Below, piece by piece: positions 19,029-28,915 of a stretch of DNA of 57,735 nucleotides. Every line of letters begins with the position of its first letter. The first letter of the stretch is position 1. Source of the DNA: Chlamydiota bacterium (GTDB lineage: Bacteria; Chlamydiota; Chlamydiia; Chlamydiales; JAAZZY01). The position numbers were made by a program, and so were the translations under genes. The DNA is taken from the NCBI GenBank assembly GCA_022601335.1, contig JAJACV010000011.1, positions 1 through 57,735 of the forward strand, in the 5' to 3' direction. The notes below the pieces were generated by a model. It was not told the DNA's origin, ran no database searches, and saw only the letters and a program-made list of their open reading frames with translations.

Positions 19029-19811
19029 ATGAACCGTTATTATTTTTTAGCAAGTTTACTGCCTTCTCTAAATATGGGGACGCCTCCGGAATTTCCATTC
19101 TGGGAATTTAAAGAGCTTTGCATGCAAAATTTATCACCCCGAGACCTAGAGCAAACTCAAGTGATTCGAGGGTATATAGATCTTAAAAACCTTCGCCCAT
19201 TTTGGCAGCAAAAAGAGCTAGATCCCCATGGAAACTATAATCATAAAGAAATCGAGGAGCATTTGCTGCTAGAAGAAGGGTTTCCAGATTATGTTTTTGA
19301 GTTTTTAAAGGAGTATGAAAAACTCGAGGAGAAATTTGAATTTTTTCCAGTATTATTGGCTCGATTTTTTCAGGAAGAAATTGAAAAGTCAAAAGGTTTT
19401 CTCAAGGATTTTTTGATTTTTGAAAGAGAATGGCGTTTAGTCATGCTTGCTATGAGAGCTAAAATTTATAAAAGAGATTTGGCTTGGGAATTGCAACACG
19501 AAGATCCTCAAGAGATTTTGGTAGCTCAAATTTTAGCGCAAAAAGATGCAGAGAACTTCTCACCTCCTGAGGGGTATGAAGATCTGAAAGAAATTTTTAG
19601 TGAGTTTAGACAAGATCCTCTTAAACTTCACTGGGAACTGGCAAACTGGAGAATTAAAAAGATCGCAGATCTTCCTCAAAGAGGAACATTCTCCATAGAT
19701 CGCATTCTTTGCTATCTAGCTCAACTCATCCTTGCAGAAAACTGGGTTAAGCTTAATCATGAGCAAGGAATGAATGTTGTGCAAAATATTATGAAAGAAC
19801 AAGAAGGTTAA
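19029..19811 (+). CDS. V-type ATPase-associated protein, DUF2764 family
   Basis: The 260-residue protein corresponds by position and sequence style to chlamydial CT309, of the DUF2764 family. It starts MNRYYFLASLLPSL and is helical and rich in acidic and aromatic residues. The operon has no recognisable subunit C gene, so this protein may provide the central adapter role of subunit C; that is an inference from context. It lies between atpE and atpA with gaps of 15 and 5 bases, as in Chlamydia. Confidence 0.8.
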   Translation: MNRYYFLASLLPSLNMGTPPEFPFWEFKELCMQNLSPRDLEQTQVIRGYIDLKNLRPFWQQKELDPHGNYNHKEIEEHLLLEEGFPDYVFEFLKEYEKLEEKFEFFPVLLARFFQEEIEKSKGFLKDFLIFEREWRLVMLAMRAKIYKRDLAWELQHEDPQEILVAQILAQKDAENFSPPEGYEDLKEIFSEFRQDPLKLHWELANWRIKKIADLPQRGTFSIDRILCYLAQLILAENWVKLNHEQGMNVVQNIMKEQEG

Positions 19812-19816
19812 TTTAG

Positions 19817-21590
19817 ATGTCAGAACAAAATGCAACTGGGATTGTAGTAAAAGCTTACGGGAACCTACTTCAAGTGCGATTTGAAGGACACATTAGACAA
19901 GGAGAAGTAGCTGGAGTCGAGGTAGACGGACAGACACTAAAGGCTGAAGTAATTGAAATTCTGGGTAATGAAGCTAAAATTCAAGTTTACGAAGATACAA
20001 GAGGCGTAGGTTTTGGTACGAAAGTTGTTTTTTCTGAAGATCTACTAGAAGCAGAACTTGGGCCAGGTTTATTGCAGTCTGTTGTAGATGGTCTTCAAAA
20101 TCCGTTAGAAAACTTAGCTGAAGTATGTGGGTTTTTCTTAACTAGAGGTGTTTATATTCCGCCGATTAACAGAGAAAAAACTTGGGAATTTACTCCTGTT
20201 GCAAAAGTAGGAGATCAACTCAAAAGAGGGGACCTTCTAGGGACCACTCCAGAGGCTCATTTCACACACCAAATTATGGTTCCTTTTTCGTTTTACGGAA
20301 AAGTGACATTGTCTGAAGTGGCCTCTGCAGGAAAGTATACGGTTGATCAGATGATTGCTAAGGGGAAGGACGAGTCAGGCAGAGAACACGTTTTTACTAT
20401 GATGCAAAAATGGCCTATAAAAAATGCACTTCTTGAAGGCACAAAAATTAAAGCATCTAAGATGATGAGCTGTGGACTGAGAACGATTGATACACAATTC
20501 CCCCTCGTAAAAGGAGGATCTTTTTGTTCTCCAGGACCTTTGGTGCAGGCAAAACAGTTCTTCAACATCACCTTTCTAAATTTTCAAAAATTGATATAGT
20601 CGTTGTAGCAGCTTGTGGTGAAAGAGCCGGAGAGGTGGTTGAAGTACTCAAAGAATTTCCTCATCTTCAAGATCCAAACACGGGTGGAGCTCTGATGGAA
20701 AGAACCATCATCATCTGTAACACATCTTCGATGCCAGTAGCTGCAAGAGAATCCTCTATATACCTTGGTGTTACCATTGCTGAATACTATAGGCAAATGG
20801 GATTGGATGTTTTACTTCTTGCTGATTCTACATCGAGATGGGCTCAGGCCCTTCGTGAGATGTCAGGTCGACTGGAAGAAATTCCTGGTGAAGAAGCGTT
20901 TCCCGCTTATTTAGCTTCTCGTATTGCAGCTTTTTATGAGCGTGCGGGTGCGGTTGAACTGAGTAATAAAAAAGTGGGTTCTGTGACCATTGGGGGAGCG
21001 GTTTCGCCTGCTGGAGGAAACTTTGAAGAGCCTGTTACTCAAGCGACGCTTTCTGTTGTAGGTGCTTTTTTAGGTTTATCAAGAGCTCGTTCAGATGCTA
21101 GAAGATATCCTGCGATTGATCCGCTGATCTCTTGGTCAAAATATGTTGAAATTGTAGGTAAAGATCTTGAAAGCCAATTCCCTGATTGGGAAGCTAAAGT
21201 ACGAATGACTCAGAAAGTTATGAGAGAGGGTGATGAAATAGGAAAGAGAATGGAGGTTATTGGTGAAGAGGGAACCGCCCTTGAAGATTTTGTCATTTAC
21301 TTAAAGGGCGAGTTGTATGACTTTGCTTACTTGCAGCAAAATGCTTTTGATGCAGAAGATGCCTTTTGTCCTCTTGATAGACAACTGGTCTTGTTTAAGC
21401 TTATTTGCGAAATTTTTGAATCGACTTTTTCATTCAATTCTCACGATGAAGCAGAAGTTATTTTTTAAAGCTACAAAACTTTTTGAAGAACATGAATTTT
21501 ACTCCTTTTGAATCAGATAAATACAAGGAAATATTAGGGGAAGTTCAAAAAATGTTACAAGAAGCGCATAAAGAAGGAGCTCAAGTCTAA
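19817..21590 (+). pseudogene. atpA: V-type ATP synthase subunit A, frame broken twice
   Basis: Subunit A is the catalytic, ATP-hydrolysing or ATP-making subunit of the V-ATPase head. The sequence is clear but split over frames. Frame 1 runs from 19817 to the P-loop, where the expected PFGAGKTVLQ needs one more T in CCTTTGG (20538-20544). Frame 2 then runs with ACGERAGEVVEVLKEFP, LADSTSRWAQALREMSGRLEE and GGAVSPAGGNFEEPVTQ to a stop at 21466. One extra T in the T6 run (21461-21466) joins it to a tail containing NMNFTPFESDKYKEILGEVQ that ends at 21590. With both bases restored the product is 591 residues, which matches chlamydial AtpA as I remember it. The stop overlaps the atpB start (TAATG). 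As written the gene cannot make a full enzyme; sequencing error is the first explanation. Confidence 0.9.
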
Positions 21591-22891
21591 TGAAAGTTGT
21601 ACACGATCGAATTAATAATATGCGTGGTAACCTCATCACTGTGACCTCTAAGGAAGCTGTCTTAGGAGAGCTTGCAATGATAGAAAAACGAGATGGAACC
21701 AAAACGCTTGCTTCTGTTTTGAGATTTGAAGAAGATCAGATTACTTTGCAAGTATTTGGAGGGACAAGGGGTATTTTCACAGGAGATAAAGTTATTTTCC
21801 TGAAAAAAGAGATGACTGCTGTTTTTGGAGACCATTTATTTGGTCGTCGACTTAATGGCGCAGGCGAACCTATTGATGGGGGGCCTCAAATGGTAGGGGA
21901 AGAAATTCCTATTGGAACGGCATCTTTTAACCCAGCTCGGAGAATTGTCCCAAAAGAGATGGTTCGTACAAATATCCCAATGATCGATGTTTTTAACTGT
22001 CTTGTTAAATCACAAAAGATCCCTATTTTTTCTGTAGCTGGAGAGCCTTATAACCAGCTTCTCATGCGTATAGCAAATCAAACTGATGCAGATGTCGTAA
22101 TCATCGGAGGTATGGGGTTAACTTTTGATAATTATCAAGCATTTATCGACAATGCTGAGAAATCAGGTACGCTTAATAGAACCATTATGTTTGCTCATCG
22201 AGCAACGGATCCAATTGTAGAATGTGTTCTTGTCCCAGATATGGCTTTAGCTTGTGCAGAAAAATTTGCACTTCAGAATAAAAATGTTCTGGTTCTTCTT
22301 ACAGATATGACTGCGTTTGCAGATGCGATTAAAGAAATTTCCATTACTATGGACCAAATCCCTTCCAATCGAGGTTATCCAGGTTCACTCTATTCCGACT
22401 TGGCATCGCGCTACGAAAAAGCTGTAGATATTCAAGATAGTGGGTCTATTACACTAATTACAGTGACAACCATGCCTGGTGATGATGTGACACACCCTAT
22501 TCCTGATAATACAGGATATATTACTGAAGGTCAGTTTTATCTCCACGGTGGACGTATTGATCCCTTCGGTTCACTATCTCGTTTAAAACAACAAGTGATT
22601 GGTAAAGTAACTAGAGAAGACCATGGTGAAATTGCAAATAATATGATTCGCCTGTATGCAGATTCTAAAAAAGCTCGTGAAAGACAAGCTATGGGATTTA
22701 GACTTTCAAAGTGGGATGAAAAGTTGCTTAGTTACTCTGTGCGCTTTGAAAATGAAATGATGGATTTAGAAGTAAACTTACCTATCGAAGTCGCTTTAGA
22801 CTTAGGCTGGAAAATTTTGTCTGAGTGTTTCGATAAAGGAGAAGTCGGTATTAAAGAGAAGATACTAGAGGCTCATTGGCCTAATAAATAA
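21590..22891 (+). CDS. atpB: V-type ATP synthase subunit B
   Basis: Subunit B is the non-catalytic partner of subunit A in the hexameric head. The 433-residue product is of family length and contains [36 protein letters not shown] in place of a canonical Walker [34 protein letters not shown] in three conserved blocks, and [21 protein letters not shown]. The ATG shares one base with the stop codon of the reconstructed atpA, which supports that reconstruction. atpD follows two bases after the stop. Confidence 0.97.
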   Translation: MKVVHDRINNMRGNLITVTSKEAVLGELAMIEKRDGTKTLASVLRFEEDQITLQVFGGTRGIFTGDKVIFLKKEMTAVFGDHLFGRRLNGAGEPIDGGPQMVGEEIPIGTASFNPARRIVPKEMVRTNIPMIDVFNCLVKSQKIPIFSVAGEPYNQLLMRIANQTDADVVIIGGMGLTFDNYQAFIDNAEKSGTLNRTIMFAHRATDPIVECVLVPDMALACAEKFALQNKNVLVLLTDMTAFADAIKEISITMDQIPSNRGYPGSLYSDLASRYEKAVDIQDSGSITLITVTTMPGDDVTHPIPDNTGYITEGQFYLHGGRIDPFGSLSRLKQQVIGKVTREDHGEIANNMIRLYADSKKARERQAMGFRLSKWDEKLLSYSVRFENEMMDLEVNLPIEVALDLGWKILSECFDKGEVGIKEKILEAHWPNK

Positions 22892-22893
22892 TT

Positions 22894-23511
22894 ATGGCAG
22901 ATATCAAACTGACAAAAAATGAATTGAGAATGCAGCAAACTCGCTTAGGGCAACTTCAGCGTTACTTGCCCACTCTTCAATTGAAAAAAGCACTTTTACA
23001 AGTAGAAGTTCAAAATGCTAAAGCGGGCATAGACGCACTTAAAAAAAATGCCAAAGAAGCTCTTCAACATGTAGAAGATTACGCAAGGCTGTTTCCGGAA
23101 ATGGATTTTCCTTCGATCGAGCAAGCTCTTGAAATAGATGAAATTAAAAAATCTTATGAAAATATTGCTGGGGTTGAAATACCCATTTTTGAATCTGTTT
23201 CATTTCATCCTTTAAAATATCATTTATTTGATAGCCCGACTTGGATGGAAGGAGCTATTGAAGGTGTACATAGATTAATCGAGGCAGAGTGTCATCTTAA
23301 AATTGAGAATGAAAAACTCAGATTGTTGCAAAACGAATTGAGAGAAGTCTCTATTCGAGTGAATCTTTTTGAAAAAGTGCTTATGCCCAGAGCTGTAATA
23401 AATATTAAAAAAATTAAAGTTTTTTTAGGAGACCAACAACTGGCAGCGGTTGCACAAGCCAAGGTTGCGAAAACTAAAATAGAAGCGAAGAAGGTAAAAA
23501 AATGCGCATAG
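22894..23511 (+). CDS. atpD: V-type ATP synthase subunit D
   Basis: Subunit D forms the central rotor shaft inside the A3B3 head. The 205-residue protein has the expected long antiparallel helices: an N-terminal helix beginning KLTKNELRMQQTRLGQLQRYLPTLQLKKALLQ in segments, and a C-terminal helix with NLFEKVLMPRAVINIKKIKVFLGDQQLAAVAQAK. It starts two bases after atpB and overlaps atpI by 10 bases, so all three should be translationally coupled. Confidence 0.95.
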   Translation: MADIKLTKNELRMQQTRLGQLQRYLPTLQLKKALLQVEVQNAKAGIDALKKNAKEALQHVEDYARLFPEMDFPSIEQALEIDEIKKSYENIAGVEIPIFESVSFHPLKYHLFDSPTWMEGAIEGVHRLIEAECHLKIENEKLRLLQNELREVSIRVNLFEKVLMPRAVINIKKIKVFLGDQQLAAVAQAKVAKTKIEAKKVKKCA

Positions 23512-25418
23512 ATGTTCAAAAATTTTTACTCTTTGGTCCCTCAATTCAAAAAAAAGAATTTTTCAGAAAAGCACAGCAACTGGGTGTCATAGAATTTATT
23601 GACCATAGTGGGCAAAAATACGATATCGTTCCAGAGCCTGTTAAAAAAATGAACAAAGCTTTGCGTGTTTTGAGAGGCGTGCCTATTTTAGAGCAGTCAG
23701 ATGAAGAAGACTTAGAAAGAGCAAGTGCCATTACAGAAGAAATTTTGGGACTTCATGCAAAGCATCAAGCGCTTTTTGAAGAAAAGCGACTCATTAATCA
23801 AGAAATGACGCGAGTCGCTGTTTTTGGAGATTTTAATTACAAAGATGTTGAATTTATCCAAAATCAAGGTCATCGAGAAGTGCAATTCTTTTTTTCTAAA
23901 CATAGAGACAAAGTGCCAGAAGAGGCGCCCTTAATTTATGTCGGAAAAGATCACGATCTCTATTATTTCATAGGAATAAGCCGAGAAAAAATAGCTTATG
24001 AAAATATGGTTGAAATGATCGTAGAGAAGTCATTCGGAGAACTTAGCTTTAGAAAAAATGAAATCATTAATGAAATTCATGAAATAGAACAAAAGCTGAA
24101 AGAACTCTCACGTTTTAAATCTTTAGTTAAAAAGGCAGTGATTCATTCCTTCAATGAATACTACTTAAAGATGAATCACAACTTTGTCTCATATCATTGG
24201 GAAGAATCCTTTTTTTCTACGGAAGTCTGGATTTCTAAAACCAAAGTGAAAGAAGTCGAAAGATTGTTAGAATCTTTTTCTATTTTTATATCTCAAATTG
24301 AAAATGATGAGAATGATAAAATTCCAACTCATTTAGAGAATACAGGGCCTGGTCGACTAGGGGAAGATTTAGTTTATATTTATGATACGCCTTCAATTAA
24401 TGATAAAGATCCGTCTACATGGGTCTTATGGGCTTTTGCTTTATTCTTTGCCTTTATTGTTGGAGATGGGGGGTATGGGTTTGTTTTTTTAAGTCTTTTC
24501 TTTTTAATTCGATGGAAAGTTAAAAAACCAACAGACTCTGTAAAGAGATTTAATAAACTTTTAGGGATTTTATCGGTCAGTTGTATTGTTTGGGGCTTTT
24601 TTGTTAGTTCCTTTTTTGGGATTAATTTTAGTTTGGAAAGCGGAATTAAGCGTTATGCGCCCATTTCTTATTTAGTTGAGAAAAAACTTTCATACCATAT
24701 GTCTGAAAATGACCAAACTTATCAAGAAACAACGCAGCAATTTCCTGATCTTAAAAAAGTAAGGCTTCCCTACGAGTTTTTGACTCAAGCAGTAAAAAAT
24801 AAAGATGGAGTGAAGCAGTTTGTTGTTTATGATCAATTTGCGAACAATGTAATGCTTGAACTGGCTCTCTTTATTGGGACAATTCACTTAATTTTCAGTA
24901 TGCTTAGAGGAATGAGTCGATCTTGGGCAAGGGTGGGTTGGATTTTCTTCTTAGTAGGAGCTTATCTCTATTTCCCTGAATCTTTGAAAGCAACCTCCTT
25001 AATTCACTATGCATTCGGAATAAAAAAAGTAGTCGCTGCCTTTATTGGACCTTATATTCTGTTAGGAGGAGTGGGACTTGCAGTCTTGCTTGGTTTCATT
25101 CAGAATAAGCTTAAAGGTGCAGCTGAAATAATGACTATTATTGAAGTATTTGCTGATGTCTTATCTTATTTAAGACTTTATGCCTTGGCTCTAGCAGGAT
25201 CGATTATGGCCAATACTTTCAATTCCTTTGGGTTGAATATGCCTATTGCAATCGGAATTGTTGTTATTCTTGTAGGGCACGCTTTAAATATCGTTTTATC
25301 GGTAATGGGAGGGGTCATCCATGGACTGCGTCTTAATTTCTTAGAGTGGTACCACTACTCTTTTGAAGGTGAAGGAAAAAAACATACCCCTCTAGCTTTG
25401 TTAAAATTTAGAAAATAA
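23502..25418 (+). CDS. atpI: V-type ATP synthase subunit I
   Basis: Subunit I (subunit a of V-ATPases) has a cytoplasmic half that joins the stalks and a membrane half that gives the ion half-channels. The 638-residue product is hydrophilic up to about residue 300, then has seven or eight membrane segments. Motifs include FAFIVGDGGYGFVFL near 325-340, the helix with MTIIEVFADVLSYLRLYALALAGSIMA cut in segments near 540-565 (its Arg faces the proteolipid ring) and FLEWYHYSFEGEGKK at the C terminus. It overlaps atpD by 10 bases; atpK follows after 15. Confidence 0.96.
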   Translation: MRIDVQKFLLFGPSIQKKEFFRKAQQLGVIEFIDHSGQKYDIVPEPVKKMNKALRVLRGVPILEQSDEEDLERASAITEEILGLHAKHQALFEEKRLINQEMTRVAVFGDFNYKDVEFIQNQGHREVQFFFSKHRDKVPEEAPLIYVGKDHDLYYFIGISREKIAYENMVEMIVEKSFGELSFRKNEIINEIHEIEQKLKELSRFKSLVKKAVIHSFNEYYLKMNHNFVSYHWEESFFSTEVWISKTKVKEVERLLESFSIFISQIENDENDKIPTHLENTGPGRLGEDLVYIYDTPSINDKDPSTWVLWAFALFFAFIVGDGGYGFVFLSLFFLIRWKVKKPTDSVKRFNKLLGILSVSCIVWGFFVSSFFGINFSLESGIKRYAPISYLVEKKLSYHMSENDQTYQETTQQFPDLKKVRLPYEFLTQAVKNKDGVKQFVVYDQFANNVMLELALFIGTIHLIFSMLRGMSRSWARVGWIFFLVGAYLYFPESLKATSLIHYAFGIKKVVAAFIGPYILLGGVGLAVLLGFIQNKLKGAAEIMTIIEVFADVLSYLRLYALALAGSIMANTFNSFGLNMPIAIGIVVILVGHALNIVLSVMGGVIHGLRLNFLEWYHYSFEGEGKKHTPLALLKFRK

Positions 25419-25433
25419 AAGGAGTCTACTAAA

Positions 25434-25856
25434 ATGGATTATACTGTATTAGGACCTGCAATCTCATTAGGATTGGGGTGTATTGGAAGCTCAATTGGAT
25501 GTGGAATCGCAGGGATGGCCTCCCATGCGGTCATGGCCCGTGTAGAAGAAGGGCATGGAAAATTTATTGGTATGTCCGCTTTGCCTGCCAGCCAATCAAT
25601 TTATGGCTTTGTATTGATGCTACTTATGTCAGGGGCTGTTAAAGAGGGTTCTCTCTCTCCCGAAAATGCTTTGGGAATAGGAATATTTTCTGGGCTAGCA
25701 TTATTATTCTCATCTGTGTATCAGGGAAAATGTGCGGCATCAGGGATTCAAGCAGCAGCAAAACAACCTGCCATTTTAGGTAAAACCTTTGCAGCTCTAG
25801 GGATTGTAGAATCATTCTCTCTCTTTGCTTTTGTCTTTGCTTTGCTCTTATTCTAA
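25434..25856 (+). CDS. atpK: V-type ATP synthase proteolipid subunit K, probably sodium-binding
   Basis: Subunit K builds the rotating membrane ring. The 140-residue product has four transmembrane helices, a duplicated hairpin. The essential carboxylate is Glu126 in the last helix. In Enterococcus hirae NtpK, Na+ is bound by Leu61, Thr64, Gln65, Gln110 and Glu139. Matching these by pattern gives Leu50, Ser53, Gln54, Gln97 and Glu126 here, within LPASQSIYGF and VYQGK. The full ligand set, with a Ser for Thr swap, suggests that this enzyme moves Na+ rather than H+. An AAGGAG ribosome binding site precedes the ATG. It ends the V-ATPase operon; fumC follows after 24 bases and may be cotranscribed. 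Confidence 0.95.
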   Translation: MDYTVLGPAISLGLGCIGSSIGCGIAGMASHAVMARVEEGHGKFIGMSALPASQSIYGFVLMLLMSGAVKEGSLSPENALGIGIFSGLALLFSSVYQGKCAASGIQAAAKQPAILGKTFAALGIVESFSLFAFVFALLLF

Positions 25857-25880
25857 ATAAGAAGATAAAAAGGATGGAAA

Positions 25881-27287
25881 ATGGGGAAACGTACCGAGAC
25901 TGATAGTTTGGGTCATATAAAGGTCGATGAAAACAGGTACTGGGGAGCCCAAACCCAAAGATCCTATGAAAACTTCAATATAGCCAGACGATTTCATGAC
26001 TTCATACCTTTAGATGTCATTAGATCTTATGGCTATTTAAAAAAAGGGACAGCGCTAGCTAATCATGAGCTAGGTTTATTGAGCGGAGATAAATGTAAAA
26101 CTATTACCGAAGTTTGTGATGAGATTATTGAAGGGGAGCTGAATGACCACTTTCCTCTGCTCATCTGGCAAACAGGTTCTGGAACTCAAACACACATGAA
26201 TGTGAATGAGGTCATTAGTAATCGATGTATTGAAAAGCTCGGTGGGAAAATGGGATCAAAAACGCCCGTGCATCCCAATGATGATGTCAATAAATCTCAG
26301 TCTTCTAATGATACCTTTCCTACAGCTATGAATATTGCAAGTTATTCTAAAATAGTAGATGAACTATTGCCTGCTCTTCATTGTTTTAGTAAAGCTTTGG
26401 GTGACAAAGCTAAATCTTTTGCAGCTTATATTAAAACGGGGCGCACTCACCTTATGGACGCCGCACCGCTGACTCTTGGACAGGAATTTTCAGGTTATCA
26501 ATCTCAAATAGAGCATGGTATTAGAGCCTTAGAAAACACTCTTCCACATTTAGCAGAATTGGCAATAGGTGGCACTGCAGTAGGGACAGGTCTCAATACT
26601 CCTCCAGGCTTTGCAAAACTTGCAGCTGAAACAATAGCAGACCTTACAGGTCATCCGTTTGTGCCAGCAGATAATAAGTTTGAAGCACTCGCAACAGAGG
26701 ATGTTTCTGTGGAAGTGAGTGGAGCTCTCAAACGTCTCGCGTCTTCATATATTAAAATAGCAACTGATTTAGCATGGCTTGCCTCAGGTCCTCGCTGTGG
26801 GCTCGGGGAAATTACACTCCCTGCAAATGAGCCAGGTTCTTCTATAATGCCTGGTAAAGTAAACCCAACTCAATGCGAGGCGTTGATTATGCTCTCAAGC
26901 CAAGTGATTGGAAATGATGTGACTATAACAGTTGCTAACTCTCGAGTTAATTTTGAGGTCAATGTAAACCGACCTGTTATTATTTATAATCTTTTACACT
27001 CAATGACTCTTTTGGCAGATGGTGCGCGTAATTTTACAGATAAATGTCTTAAAGGGATTGAAGCTAATCCAGAAGTTCTTGAAGACTATGTCTCTCGATC
27101 GCTTATGCTAGCTACCGCTCTAAATACTGAGATAGGGTATGATGAAGCTTCAAAAATAGTTAAAAAGGCGCATAAAGAGCATAAAACTCTAAAAGAAGCG
27201 GCTATTGAGCTTAAAATCCTGTCAGAAGAAGAATTTGATCGTCTCGTGGATCCTAAAAAAATGATTCACCCACATAATAAATCCTAA
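25881..27287 (+). CDS. fumC: Fumarate hydratase class II
   Basis: FumC interconverts fumarate and malate in the TCA cycle without an iron-sulfur cluster. The 468-residue length is typical. It contains the early [17 protein letters not shown] motif, [32 protein letters not shown], and the superfamily signature [11 protein letters not shown] near residue 318. The gene follows atpK closely on the same strand, with AAGGATGG before the ATG, a place not occupied by fumC in Chlamydia trachomatis, where fumC lies elsewhere as far as I recall. Confidence 0.98.
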   Translation: MGKRTETDSLGHIKVDENRYWGAQTQRSYENFNIARRFHDFIPLDVIRSYGYLKKGTALANHELGLLSGDKCKTITEVCDEIIEGELNDHFPLLIWQTGSGTQTHMNVNEVISNRCIEKLGGKMGSKTPVHPNDDVNKSQSSNDTFPTAMNIASYSKIVDELLPALHCFSKALGDKAKSFAAYIKTGRTHLMDAAPLTLGQEFSGYQSQIEHGIRALENTLPHLAELAIGGTAVGTGLNTPPGFAKLAAETIADLTGHPFVPADNKFEALATEDVSVEVSGALKRLASSYIKIATDLAWLASGPRCGLGEITLPANEPGSSIMPGKVNPTQCEALIMLSSQVIGNDVTITVANSRVNFEVNVNRPVIIYNLLHSMTLLADGARNFTDKCLKGIEANPEVLEDYVSRSLMLATALNTEIGYDEASKIVKKAHKEHKTLKEAAIELKILSEEEFDRLVDPKKMIHPHNKS

Positions 27288-27290
27288 TAC

Positions 27291-27304
27291 GTTTATTTAT
27301 AAAC
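27291..27304 (+). terminator. Weak AT-rich hairpin after fumC
   Basis: GTTTAT (27291-27296) and ATAAAC (27299-27304) form a short palindrome immediately after the fumC stop codon. It is AT-rich, has a tiny loop and no T run; termination here is uncertain. Confidence 0.3.
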
Positions 27305-27348
27305 ATTTATGATTTGAATTAAAAAATCATATCTTTGCAAAAAATTAA

Positions 27349-27363
27349 CATAGTTCTACTATG
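27349..27363. repeat. Inverted repeat before the PI4K-like gene
   Basis: CATAGT (27349-27354) and ACTATG (27358-27363) form a perfect inverted repeat with a 3-base centre, 25 bases before the preferred start at 27388. It may be a small operator or an mRNA hairpin. Confidence 0.35.
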
Positions 27364-27387
27364 ATAGACTTTTTCAAGGAGTTTATC

Positions 27388-28878
27388 ATGTGGAAAAGAA
27401 TTAGATTCAAGAACTTATCTCCTAAAATGCTGGTAGTGAGTTTATTAGTCCTTTCACTTGGATTTATAGGAGGGGTGCGTCTTTTTCAAACTAAACCAGG
27501 AATGAGTCAGGTAGATAGTCAAACGCTCTATTCTTATTCGGAACTAAAAAGCTCTAAACTAAAGAATTTTTTTGGAAAATATGAAAAACATCCAGAAATG
27601 AGAGGTCTCTTACTAAAAGAAATAGGGCCTCTATCTACAGATGAGATCAATCAAGGCTATAATATAGCCGTTAAAAATTTTGAATATGATTTAGCTATAG
27701 AGTTTTACTTACTCGGTGCAATCGATTGTTACCGAGATGGTGAAGATATCTTATTAGTGGCCATCAACTCGGGTAGATTAGGACTTGTTAAAGATCTTTT
27801 ATCATCCGATTATACTCTGAAGTTATACCATCTAAACGCTGTTAGATCATTAGTGAATATTGAACAGCATAACTGGGCCTATATCTATAAAAAACAAGAT
27901 ACAGATGATTTAGGGTATCAAAAATACCTAATAGAATCTCAGAGACTTGCAAATACCATTATTACTTTATATAAAGAACAAAACCCTATTCAATTCATGA
28001 GATATGATACTTTCCCAACCTATCAGGAAAGTTATCAAGCAATTTTTGGAAATCAAGCCCAAGAAGAATTTAAACAGGAGCTGGATGAAACGCTTTCTGG
28101 AAAATACTCTTTCATTGAAGCGGATCATGGTACGCAGCATACTCCCGTCTTAATAAATGAAAAGGGCAAAAAAGTAGGGATCTTAAAAACGAAAAACGAA
28201 ATTTTAGCTGAAAAACTTGATTACGATCATTTTGCTGGAGTACCTCCAGCTATAAATGTTTTTATTCCCGAGTATGGAGAGGTTGTTGTTCAAAAATGGG
28301 TGGTTGATTCTTACATGGGTACAGAATACAAAAGAGAAAAAGACTGGAGCCCTGAACAACTTCACCACATCAGAGTACTAGATATTCGTTTGGGAAATAG
28401 TGATAGGAATAAAGGTAATGTATTAATTGCTCAAAGAGAAAGCCGAACGCATATTCTTCCTATTGATCACGATTTGCTTATGCACTACATACCTAATGAC
28501 ACAAACTGGGAAGCATCTTATCTTAATTCACCTTTTTCACCTCTGTCAAAGAAGTATGTTCAGGAACTGGACTTGAATAAAGATGCCGCTGTTATGGAAA
28601 ATTTAGGTTATTCAAATCAAGATATTCTGAGCATGAAAATCAGAACCACTTTGCTTAAGATGTCTATTGAACATAATCTGACACTCAAAGAAACAGATAT
28701 TCTATTTAGGTTTTACTATTTTGATTTTCTTGAAAAAGCAAACGACTTGACAGCCAATGCAAGTGAGAAGGAAATAAGAAATTTATTTAATGCTCATATG
28801 AATCATGTCTCTTTAATTGTTCAAAACCCCGTAGAAGTTTGGAGCCTCATAGGCAATAATTTTGAGCTCTATATTTAA
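27388..28878 (+). CDS. Membrane-anchored PI3/4-kinase-like protein (PI4K-gamma type)
   Basis: The 496-residue product begins with a basic stretch and one hydrophobic segment (about 13-31), an uncleaved signal or anchor. Residues about 90-145 look like degenerate ankyrin units. The kinase part begins near 255: GILKTKNE (Lys267 as the ATP-binding candidate), LDYDHFAGVPP (277-287), the catalytic loop LDIRLGNSDRNKGNVLI (331-347, with Asp339 and Asn344) and ILPIDHDLLM (356-365, with Asp360 as metal ligand). These match, from memory, the plant PI4K-gamma family (DHxGFAGVPPT, DIRxxNxDRxxGNILV, PIDHG). Start 27388 is chosen because AAGGAG lies six bases before it. Substrate may be a host phosphoinositide or a protein; that is inference. 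Confidence 0.75.
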   Translation: MWKRIRFKNLSPKMLVVSLLVLSLGFIGGVRLFQTKPGMSQVDSQTLYSYSELKSSKLKNFFGKYEKHPEMRGLLLKEIGPLSTDEINQGYNIAVKNFEYDLAIEFYLLGAIDCYRDGEDILLVAINSGRLGLVKDLLSSDYTLKLYHLNAVRSLVNIEQHNWAYIYKKQDTDDLGYQKYLIESQRLANTIITLYKEQNPIQFMRYDTFPTYQESYQAIFGNQAQEEFKQELDETLSGKYSFIEADHGTQHTPVLINEKGKKVGILKTKNEILAEKLDYDHFAGVPPAINVFIPEYGEVVVQKWVVDSYMGTEYKREKDWSPEQLHHIRVLDIRLGNSDRNKGNVLIAQRESRTHILPIDHDLLMHYIPNDTNWEASYLNSPFSPLSKKYVQELDLNKDAAVMENLGYSNQDILSMKIRTTLLKMSIEHNLTLKETDILFRFYYFDFLEKANDLTANASEKEIRNLFNAHMNHVSLIVQNPVEVWSLIGNNFELYI

Positions 28879-28915
28879 AATTGATTCCTCAATTGAATTA
28901 ATCTATAATCACGGG

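Noticed and set aside
20530-20550. Programmed -1 frameshift in the atpA P-loop
   Set aside because: A -1 slip at CCT-TTG would restore PFGAGKT, but the site has no X-XXY-YYZ slippery heptamer and no clear downstream stem or pseudoknot. The run of three T is also too short for polymerase slippage. A missing base is simpler.
21317-21511. Open frame over the atpA end (with FKATKLFEEHEFYSF) as a third piece of AtpA
   Set aside because: Joining it would need a second shift only 30 bases later. The alternative single T insertion gives a continuous tail to 21590 with the right total length, so this frame is taken as a shadow.
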